NCBI GenBank assembly: GCA_947623455.1
Contig: OX392529.1
Coordinates: forward strand, 57,555,186 to 57,619,185
Direction: 5' to 3'
Origin: Mimachlamys varia
Lineage: Eukaryota > Mollusca > Bivalvia > Pectinida > Pectinidae
Length of the DNA stretch: 64,000 bases
Shown in pieces: positions 23,801 to 35,800 of this stretch. Positions within the stretch are counted from its first letter, which is position 1, and every line of letters begins with the position of its first letter. Under the pieces are notes generated by a model. The model made no database searches. It was given only the letters and a program-made list of their open reading frames with translations, and was not told the DNA's origin. Both the position numbers and the translations under genes were made by a program.

Positions 23801-26800
23801 AATAACAAACAAGATCATTGAAAGTAGATTTATTAATACTAAAACTAATTTATTTTGCATGTCCAACTGGCCTCACATATCATGGATTAAAAACTTTAAA
23901 ATAAAATAGATGTCATAATAATTATAATTAACAAATTTGTTAAACAAATTTGTTATTTAGTTTAATTTGCATGGTCATTGTGACCAAACCAAACTTCACG
24001 AAAATCGGACGATATTTAAGTTTCGATCAATCAGAGGCCAGGAAATGGCGGCCATTTTGTTGAATCACGAAACCAAGCTTACGGGTTTTTTTGTAGAGTC
24101 ATAACACACCTACATACCAAATTTGAGCGAAATCGGATAATATCTAAATTTCAACCAATAAGAAACCAGAATATGGCACCCATTTTAGGTGCATGAATGC
24201 GCAACAAATTGGATTTTTCATCAAGGCACCGGCCCCAATACTCATGTGAAGTTTCATTGGAATCCAACGTGCAGTTCCTGAGAAAAACTGCAGAAACCAT
24301 TCACGGCAGAAGAAGAAGTAAAACCAATCAAACTTAGTTTGGGGGATTTAATAACAAGTGTACAAAAACTGAGCTTTTGTAATGATACCTAACAACTAAA
24401 CAAAACAATCGTTACATTAAATTGAAGATTGTACAGAAGAACTATGAAAAATATTTCGTGGTGCCAAAACTTGGTGGTTTTCCCGAAACATTCCATTCCG
24501 CTGGGACATACTTTGATGGAGTACAAGTACACACGTTTACCAAGAACTGCGTTATGTCGTGAATGCATAAACTCAACGGAAACAAGTTATTATTTTAGAG
24601 TGTTCAAATATATGATATAAAACATGAATACACAATCACAATACATAACTTAATAGACACCATATTGCTTTCCGTGCAGAATGTTATATTGGATATCAGG
24701 ATTAGGAACTCCCCAGAACACCATACAGGGGATGTCGACGGATGGAGGCGTAGGTCAGACAACTGTTGTGTCCAGTGGGAATGCACTGACGGCGTTGTTC
24801 TATGACACGACGGGGAATAGGTAAGACGGCAATTTTCATTTATGGCTGCTAAAATTAAATGATTGGAAATGTTGAAATATTGACCATTTTGTTATTGCAA
24901 TAACACTGCCTTATTATATGCACAGGTCTTTTCGTGTAAATTTCACGTAAAATGTGGTAAAAAGTGAATTTCTTTGAAAAAAATCACGTGGGTTTTACAT
25001 GAAATTTATCGGGTTTTTTTCGAATGCTTATTTCATTACATGGTTTTCATATGAATTTCATTGGAATTTATTATTTAATTGCTTTTATAAATGCAGACCT
25101 CTTCGTTCAAATTCACTTGATTAATCTAACAAACACATGCGCTGAAAGAACTTTGATCATGTATTATTACAGGAAATTATTCATTTTACAAAATATCACT
25201 CGTGACCACCCTGTATACATGTATGTTGTATACATTGTTTATAAAAAAGTACAGTATAACAGTTGGGTGGTAGCAATAGCATCATTCATTTCACTTCACC
25301 TTTAAATAGCTTGTTTTATGTGTTACATGTACTTATTTGAACTTGAACATTAGGTATTTACCTTATTTTACAGACTATACTGGATTGAGGGTGGAACACT
25401 GAAGAGTTCCTTAGGAATTGGTAGTGATATAACTACAGTCAAGGCGCTGGCTACACAACAACACTCGCAACTCATTATCTACAAGGTACGTGACAAAACA
25501 TTGTCAAAACAATGTCAACTCTTTCGTCTGTATATCTAAATATATAATTATGATGGTGACGTATCATAAATACAAATGAATAAATACAAAGTACGTTTAT
25601 GGTTTAACAGACAGACGCAAAGTAAGTTTATGATTTAACAGACAGACACAAAGTACGTTAACTTTATGGTTAAACAGACAGACACAAAGTAAGTTTATGG
25701 TTTAACAGACAGACACAAAGTAAGTTTATGGTTTAACAGACAGACACAAAGTAAGTTTATGGTTTAACAGACAGACACAAAGTAAGTTTATGGTTTAACA
25801 GACAGACACAAAGTAAGTTATGGTTTAACAGACAGACACAAAGTAAGTTTATGGTTTAACAGACAGACACAAAGTAAGTTTATGGTTTAGCAGACAGACA
25901 CAAAGTAAGTTTATGGTTTAACAGACAGACACAAAGTAAGTTTATGGTTTAACAGACAGACACAAAGTAAGTTATGGTTTAACAGACACACAAAAAATTA
26001 GTTTATGGTTTAACAGACAAACACAAAGTAAGTTTATGGTTTAACAGACAACGTTGAATTAATGCTTTGATGTATGATACACAAACTACACAGTCTCAAA
26101 TACTCTACGTCTGATCAGATAAATTGTAAATACAAATGAACTGTCCTGTAAACGTATAAAAATACAGAACAATGTATTGGATAATTCAGCTAAAGTCAGT
26201 GTATATTTATCGTAAATTGTGCTTTTCGTCAATGTATATTGATTGTAAATTGTGCCTTTCGTCAATGTATATTTATCGTAAATTGTGCTTTTCGTCAATG
26301 TATATTTATCGTAAATTGTGCTTTTCGTCAATGTATATTGATTGTATATTTATAGTATTACATAGTTTGGATCAGCTTTGCGAGTTCTCAAATCCACACC
26401 ATGTCCCTGGTGAACAGACAACTCCTAACTCGAGACATAGACGGGTTCGGGGACGTTACAGGGATGGCCGTATTCGACAAAACAATACAAACACCAGAAC
26501 CAGGTCAGGGGTTCATTTCCATTTGTGTTTTACGTTAGTTAAATTATTAATTTATAATATAAACATTAACTTACGTGTCAAAAAAAAAATGTGTAGCTGG
26601 TAACCAAGAAAGGTTAGCATCTTCTGCTTCATCAATGACAGTCGCCATGTAATTCTAAGTCACATCAAAGGAAGTGTCTCGTCCTTAAAGCGCGAACTGT
26701 GGTATTCTTTTCAATCATACTAAATTGGTATAATGAGCATATTAAGAAACATCCACCTGAAAACAGAATATCACTCAATGATATTAAGGTGCCAGCCATA

Positions 26801-29800
26801 ACACCTACCCATAGTCTTCAACACTATGAGAACAGATGCCAGCCATAACACCTACCCATAGTCTTCAACACTATGAGAACAGATGCCAGCCATAACACCT
26901 ACCCATAGTCTTCAACACTATGAGAACAGGTGCCAGCCATAACACCTACCCATGGTCTTCAACACTATGAGAACAAGGTGTCAGCCATAACACCTACCCA
27001 TAGTCTTCAACACTATGATATCAGATGCCAGCCATAACACCTACCCATAGTCTTTAACACTATGAGAACAAGGTGTCAGCCATAACACCTACCCATAGTC
27101 TTCATCACTATGAGAACAAGGTGTCAGCCATAACACCTACCCATAGTCTTCATCACTATGAGAACAAGGTGTCAGCCATAACACCTACCCATAGTCTTCA
27201 AATCTATGAGAAAAGGTGCCAGCCATAACACCTACCCATAGTCTTCAACACTATGAGATCAGATGCCAGCCATAACACCTACCCATAGTCTTCAACACTA
27301 TGAGATCAGATGCCAGCCATAACACCTACCCATAGTCTTCAACACTATGAGAACAGGTGCCAGCCATAACACCTACCCATAGTCTTCAACACTATGAGAA
27401 CAAGGTGTCAGCCATAACACCTACCCATAGTCTTCAACACTATGAGAACAAGGTGCCAGCCATAACACCTACCCATAGTCTTCAACACTATGAGAACAAG
27501 GTGCCAGCCATAACACCTACACATAGTCTTCATCACTATGATAACAAGATGCCAGCCATCACACCTACCCATAGTATTCAAATCTATGAGATCAGATGCC
27601 AGCTATAACACCTACCCATAGTCTTCAACACTATGAGAACAAGGTGCCAGCCATAACACCTACCCATAGTCTTCAACACTATGAGAACAAGGTGCCAGCC
27701 ATAACACCTACACATAGTCTTCATCACTATGATAACAAGATGCCAGCCATCACACCTACCCATAGTATTCAAATCTATGAGATCAGATGCCAGCTATAAC
27801 ACCTACCCATAGTCTTCAACACTATGAGAACAAGGTGCCAGCGATAACACCTACCCATAGTCTTCAACACTATGAGAACAAGGTGCCAGCCATAACACCT
27901 ACCCATAGTCTTCAACACTATGAGAACAAGGTGCCAGCCATAACACCTACCCATAGTCTTCATCACTATGATAACAAGGTGCCAGCCATCACACCTACCC
28001 ATAGTCTTCAACACTATGAGAACAAGATGTCAGCCATAACACCTACCCATAGTCTTCAAATCTATGAGAAAAGGTGCCAGCCATAACACCTACCCATAGT
28101 CTTCAACACTATGAGAACAGATGCCAGCCATAACACCTACCCATAGTCTTCAACACTATGAGATCAGATGCCAGCCATAACACCTACCCATAGTCTTCAA
28201 CACTATGAGATCAGATGCCAGCCATAACACCTACACATAGTCTTCATCACTATGAGAACAAGGTGCCAGCCATAACACCTACCCATAGTCTTCAACACTA
28301 TGAGAACAGATGCCAGCCATAACACCTACCCATAGTCTTCAACACTATGAGATCAGATGCCAGCCATAACACCTACCCATAGTCTTCAACACTATGAGAA
28401 CAGATGCCAGCCATAACACCTACCCATAGTCTTCACCACTATGAGAACAAGGTGCCAGCCATAACACCTACCCATAGTCTTCAACACTATGAGAACAAGG
28501 TGCCAGCCATAACACCTACCCATAGTCTTCATCACTATGAGAACAAGGTGCCAGCCATAACACCTACCCATAGTCTTCATCACTATGAGAACAAGGTGCC
28601 AGCCATAACACCTACCCATAGTCTTCACCACTATGATAACAAGGTGTCAGCCATAACACCTACCCATAGTCTTCATCACTATGAGATCAGATGCCAGCCA
28701 TAACACCTACCCATAGTCTTCATCACTATGATAACAAGTTGCCAGCCATAACACCTACCCATAGTCTTCATCACTATGATAACAAGGTGCCAGCCATAAC
28801 ACCTACCCATAGTCTTCAATACTATGAGAACAGATGCCAGCCATAACACCTACCCATAGTCTTAAGCACTATGAGAACAGATGCCAGCCATAACACCTAC
28901 CCATAGTCTTCATCACTATGAGAACAAGGTGCCAGCCATAACACCTACCCGTAGTCTTCAACACTATGAGAACAAGGTGCCAGCCATAACACCTACCCAT
29001 AGTCTTCAACACTATGAGAACAAGGTGCCAGCCATAACACCTACCCATAGTCTTCAACACTATGAGAACAAGGTGCCAGCCATAACACCTACCCATAGTC
29101 TTCATCACTATGAGATCAGATGCCAGCCATAACACCTACCCATAGTCTTCAACACTATGAGAACAAGGTGCCAGCCATAACACCTACCCATAGTCTTCAA
29201 CACTATGAGAACAAGGTGCCAGCCATAACACCTACCCATAGTCTTCAACACTATGAAAACAAGGTGCCAGCCATAACACCTACCCATAGTCTTCATCACT
29301 ATGATAACAAGGTGCCAGCCATCACACCTACCCATAGTCTTCAACACTATGAGAACAAGGTGCCAGCCATAACACCTACCCAAAGTCTTCAACACTATGA
29401 TAACAAGATGCCAGCCATCACACCTACCCATAGTCTTCAACACTATGAGAACAAGGTGCCAGCCATAACACCTACCCATAGTCTTCATCACTATGATAAC
29501 AAGATGCCAGCCATCACACCTACCCATAGTCTTCATCACTATGAGAACAAGGTGTCAGCCATAACACCCACCCATAGTCTTCAAATCTATGAGAACAGGT
29601 GCCAGCCATAACACCTACCCATAGTCTTCATCACTATGAGAACAGATGCCAGCCATCACACCTACATGTACCCATAGTCTTCAACACTATGAGAACAGGT
29701 GCCAGCCATAACACCTACCCATAGTCTTCATCACTATGAGAACAGGTGCCAGCCATAACACCTACCCATAGTCTTCATCACTATGAGAACAGATGCCAGC

Positions 29801-32800
29801 CATAACACCTACCCATAGTCTTCAACACTATGAGAACAAGGTGCCAGCCATAACACCTACCCATAGTCTTCAACACTATGAGAACAGATGCCAGCCATAA
29901 CACCTACCCATAGTCTTCATCACTATGAGAACAGATGCCAGCCATAACACCTACCCATAGTCTTCAACACTATGAGAACAGGTGCCAGCCATAACACCTA
30001 CCCATAGTCTTCAACACTATGAGAACAGGTGCCAGCCATAACACCTACCCATAGTCTTCAACACTATGAGAACAGTTGCCAGCCATAACACCTACCCATA
30101 GTCTTCAACACTATGAAAACAGGTGCTAGCCATAACACCTACCCATAGTCTTCATCACTATGAGAACAGATGCCAGCCATAACACCTACCCATAGTCTTC
30201 AACACTATGAGATCAGATGCCAGCCATAACACCTACCCATAGTCTTCAACACTATGAGAACAATGTGCCAGCCATAACACCTACCCATAGTCTTCATCAC
30301 TATGATAACAAGGTGCCAGCCATCACACCTACCCATAGTCTTCAACACTATGAGAACAGATGCCAGCCATAACACCTACCCATAGTCTTCAACACTATGA
30401 GAACAGATGCCAGCCATAACACCTACCCATAGTCTTCAACACTATGAGATCAGATGCCAGCCATAACACCTACCCATAGTCTTAAACACTCTGAGATCAG
30501 ATGCCAGCCACAACACCTACCCATAGTCTTCAACACTATGAGAACAAGGTGCCAGCCATAACACCTACCCATAGTCTTCAACACTATGAGAACAAGGTGC
30601 CAGCCATAACACCTACCCATAGTCTTCATCACTATGATAACAAGGTGCCAGCCATCACACCTACCCATAGTCTTCAACACTATTAGAACAAGGTGCCAGC
30701 CATAACACCTAACCATAGTCTTCAACACTATGAGAACAGATGCCAGCCATAACACCTACCCATAGTCTTCAACACTATGAGATCAGATGCCAGCCATAAC
30801 ACCTACCCATAGTCTTCAACACTATGAGAACAAGGTGCCAGCCATAATACCTACCCATAGTCTTCAACACTATGAGAACAAGGTGCCAGCCATAACACCT
30901 ACCCATAGTCTTCAACACTATGAGGACAAGGTGCCAGCCATCACACCTACCCATAGTATTCAAATCTATGAGAACAAGGTGTCAGCCATAACACCTACCC
31001 ATAGTCTTCAACACTATGAGAACAAGGTGTCAGCCATAACACCTACCCATAGTCTTCGACACTATGAGAACAAGGTGCCAGCCATAAAACCTTCCTATAG
31101 TCTTCATCACTATGCATCTATCGATCCCTGCGATGTAAGTTTGTTTGGCAGCAGCCGACATCTATTCCAAAAAAATCGATAGTACTACGACATGTTATCC
31201 TCATAGGGTAATTACTACCAAGAAACGGAAAGTCCACGAGACGTAATAACACGGTTTATAACAACATCGAACTATTATTATTACTAATATATCGAAATCG
31301 TTACGAGTATCGTATAGCTTAGTAGTATAATTGTCGCTAATATTTTAAGTAAAGTTCCATGCTAGAGTCTGGAAGAGTCTGTTTTGTCCTAGATGTCAAG
31401 TTCAGAATATAAATACGATCGACTTGCTATGCGTTTGGTACATGTATCCTGACATCCATATATTTTCAATATCACAGAACCATGTGCCGTCCTCAACGGC
31501 GGATGCTCCCAAATATGTATACCAACTTCCAGCACGGACAAGCGGTGCGCCTGTACCTTTGGTTATACGCTGCAGTCAGACGAGAGGTCCTGCCAAAGCG
31601 GTAATAACACGTGTTAGCAATATTGATCTTACAAATGTATCAGAGCTTTAAATATTTCAAAACATTACATGTAAGAGTTTCTGGTTCGTGTTCAAAAACA
31701 AAGCCAGCCGTATTATATTTATGGTAAATCAAAGGTGCATCTTCATTATATTTCAAACTGTGCAGAGACATTGACTTTTAAACACAGCATGTTCTCCTGT
31801 ACTTGATTTCATGATCAGAATATCTATCAGAAATACACAGAAATAAGTAGGTGTGGGGCAATATTGTGGAATTGGTGCATGGTTTCCATTTACAAAAAAT
31901 ACAAACAAAAGAAACAAAAATGCTCTTCGGGGTGATCAACAGATTAAAAAGGTGCAAAGCAAAAGAGCTGAATTAATGAACAGAACGTGTGTAGATATAT
32001 ATTAGAACCGTTAGCTTACAAGTAAAGAATTAATAGTAAGTTTCCCATGTCGACATAGTGTTTTGGGTGTATGTAAACACATCATTGCTCATATTTATTA
32101 AACAAGGTACACTTGTTTATATACCAGAACCTCCTCTGACGAACAACTTCCTGTTGGTACCTGATTTGAACCACGCCCGTCTGTACCAGCTATCTGTCGA
32201 TACGGTGTCACCTCAGTTTCATCCCCTTGACATACAAGTGTATAGACCAGTGGACGCCCTATACGACCCCGCCAGTCAGTACGTGTACTGGACAGAGGCT
32301 AACCTCAAGGTTATCAGGAGAAGTAAACTCGATGGCACCGGAGTCCAGACTTTACTGACTTTTTGTATGTATATTCTTCTCTGCCTAGACTAATTCATGC
32401 ACTCCTTCAAATTCATAACGACCTATTTTAACTTTTAAGTTTGATTAATTTAAATGTCTTTAGGATTTAGTAAACGTTAGATGGCCCTTTTGAGCGAAGG
32501 AGATTGCGATACAGCAACTGCTATTTAAATTGGCATGATTGTACTACAAAGGTTTTCATTCCCGTCAAATAATCTTATTTTTGTACTTTTAATATTTGAC
32601 ATAACATACATCTCATGTCGAGTTAAATATTATTTGATCATCATCTACAGTGATGATTATAACTACGACAGTATTCATCCAAAATGTAATGAAAACAAAT
32701 CATCTGATTTATATACAAAAAAATGTTTCCGGTCCTTTAAAACAAAATTTAAAGACAATATGTAACGTTCATATTGTACACTATATCAATGATACCATAT

Positions 32801-35800
32801 TGTCACTGCAGCACAAGAGTATCCTGAACGTCTAGCGATAGACTTCACTACTGGCAACCTATTCTACACGACCTCGGTGTATGGGGACCCTAAAGGTGGG
32901 GACGGTAAGGTTGGAGTTCTAAGGATAACTCAGGATCAAACCTTCAATAAAGTGCTGATCAAAGACCAAGGTTCTTCCGACTTTATTCAGGGACTGCTTG
33001 TGTTTCCAAAAGACGGGTAAGTATTTATGTTTTAATCTTGGACAACTACTATACTAGAGTTATGTCCCTTTGATACATGGAACTAAATATTGGCAGTTTT
33101 CACTTTAACATACTATCATTAATATATTCACCAATAAGGGTAAATATTGGGACGAAAGTTGAGACCCAAAGTTTAAATTTCCAGGTCGGCGTAACTACAG
33201 TACCATAATCACGTCACCAATGTATCAATGACACACATATTTTAATGCTCACTCCGTGTTCTAAAATCTATAGTTGTTCTATAAAACAGATAGGGTCACT
33301 CCATTAAAACTACGGATATATCAATCATCCAGTTCTATCTTTGAGGTAAACAGATTAACACTACGGTTACTGAAAAAAGGGAAAATGTGTTGGCATTAGT
33401 CGAAAGTTTTCTATTTGCTTCTTTGTATGGATAGGTAAGAATATTCGAGATGCAAAGTTAGGAACTTTTACACAATGAACCATTTCAATAAGTTATGGAT
33501 TCCTGTTTTTAAAACGATGTAATATTTAAGACAATTAGGTCTTTCCCAAATAAACCTTACTCTACTTTGACCATATCAAGGTCCTGTGTAATATACTTGT
33601 CGTTATTTACATGGGAACTGTATATGCCTATTGTAGATTGCTGATCTGGAGTGGAACAGACTTTGATGGGCCGGAAACTGTTGGAACTATATACAAGTCA
33701 TTCATGGACGGCTCTTCTATCACGTTGCTGGTCTCTCACGTAAACAACCCTCAGGGCCTCGCCATAGATCATGAAAGTAATAGTTTTAATTGTTTGAAAT
33801 GGTGGGATTATTATGTTTTACTTTTATTATGCTTTATCATATTTTTCAAAGATGGTATGGTTCCTTTTGTGAAAGTTTTAGTTTGGTTCTCGTGACATCA
33901 CTGTAAGACACATTATCGGGTGGTCGGGTGATGTAGTGGATAGCGCACTTATCTTTTACCAAGGCGGCCGGGGTTCGATTCCCCGACCACCGGACGTGAA
34001 AAGGTATGGGGTCACCTGCCCGACCACTTGGTTTTTCTCCGGGTACTCCGGTTTCCTCCCACTATAAGACCCCTCAAGCGCTAGCATCCGGGCTTACAAG
34101 CTTGGTTGATATAAGTTGTATAACTTGTTTCATAATTGTTTTACAATAAATAAAGTTTATATAAGACACATTGCCAACTGAAAGCAGAGATCGCACAAGT
34201 GTTATTGCGGAAGGTATGAGAACACACAAGGTTGTGTTATAGCAGTGTGCAGTATCCTAGTCATATTATACATACCAGGGATATTGTTGTATCAAACTGT
34301 TTCATCTTACATCATAGGAATATGCCTGTGTAATATATGTTACCGTACATACATCATTATGATCAGATCGTGTATTATACTCGTAGAGTAATAATTGGAA
34401 GGCAGTGTATCTCTAATATTTATTTGACTTACAAGACATGCACCCCAGAACACATATCAAACACTCTCCTACAGAACATAGGTACGAAAACAATAAGACA
34501 ATCCTGCTTTCCTAGAACCATAGTGGACTGGAACAGCAAGTCTGTTGACGTAACCTCCATTACTTCTTCAGATCCTTCCCTTCAAACTGTCCAAAAATAA
34601 ACAATTTCGAGTTTCTGTACTAAATATTCCTTTAACTATCCTTTAATTATCTTCTCCCTTGGCCTAGCATACCACCATCACATGATATAACGTAATGAGA
34701 GTGGTCATTGCGATGACGATGTAGATCTCGTGTGTCTGGTGTTTACAGCCGAGCGTGTTTACTGGGCGTCCAACGATGGTGTGGAGTACAGCGACCTCTC
34801 TGGGAACAAAGGCATACTGGTGAGGAGCTCCGAGATGTTGACAGACCTGGTGCTAACAAGCAGTGTCATTTACTACACAGGTAGAAATACTCGGTACGTT
34901 GGCTCTACATGCAAATATCCTAAAAGTTGTAAATTGTAACTAATCAATACCCAACATAATAAAGGTTGGTAGTACCTCAGTGATATCTACTGAATTCATT
35001 GAAATAGAATTAAAATGGAGTTAAGAACCAGGGATCATGCGCGATTTATAAAAAAAAAACTGCCAGAAGAAGTAATATTAAGACAGAAAACTAGAACTAT
35101 TAGTGGGAATTAAAATTAATATTTTGTAAATGTGATTTCTTATAATTTGTTGCACTAGATAATTTCATGTTTGTGCATGCCTGTCTAAATTTTCATGATA
35201 ATGCAATCTTTATTGTTATTGAATATTGAATACATCCCACCAGCTATCGGACGTATTTATATTCACCGAATAGCATCTAAATAAATATCTCCAGCGATCT
35301 CGTTATTACTGACAAAGTTATTCTTGTAAGGAATTCAGAGACTATACATGTATATCTTAAATTGTTACAACTATGTATGCAAGGTATGTTAAGGTTGACA
35401 AATTATACATAGCAAGTATGGGTAAACTAATGATATATATGTTTATTTATTAAAAGAATGATAAAATTATAGTCGATCTGCATCTAGTGGTGTCACACAT
35501 TTGATGAAAAATAACAGAATTCGGATTTTGTTTTGGCTTTTCAGAAAAGTTGTTAAGATTGATAAAAATACTGGGGCAAATATCCATTGGTTGGATAACA
35601 CCCCCGAAATTGGCAGTGTCTTCTCCATCGACTTGTACAGCGGACAGCAACAAGGTAATAGTCACTTCAATACGTATCATAAACATTGATTTGGATCTGT
35701 AACACTAGGAATATCCTAGTGTTCCTTCCCCTATCGGTAGGTTCGACAGTATAAGTTGAACTGATGACCTAATATCAGGTTTTAAATATAATACTCACTG

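Noticed and set aside
24429..25305. Short frames of 60-93 codons in introns 7 and 8
   Set aside because: No homology or motifs; one overlaps exon 8 on the opposite strand.
26788..31115. CRISPR-like array
   Set aside because: Whole units are tandemly repeated with no unique spacers, in a eukaryotic intron.
33917..33995. Functional tRNA gene
   Set aside because: A tRNA-like head with a good B box is joined to a SINE body, and the anticodon arm is not convincing.
34881..34886. GTAGAA as exon 15 donor
   Set aside because: Its phase does not fit exon 16; GTACGT at 34894 does.
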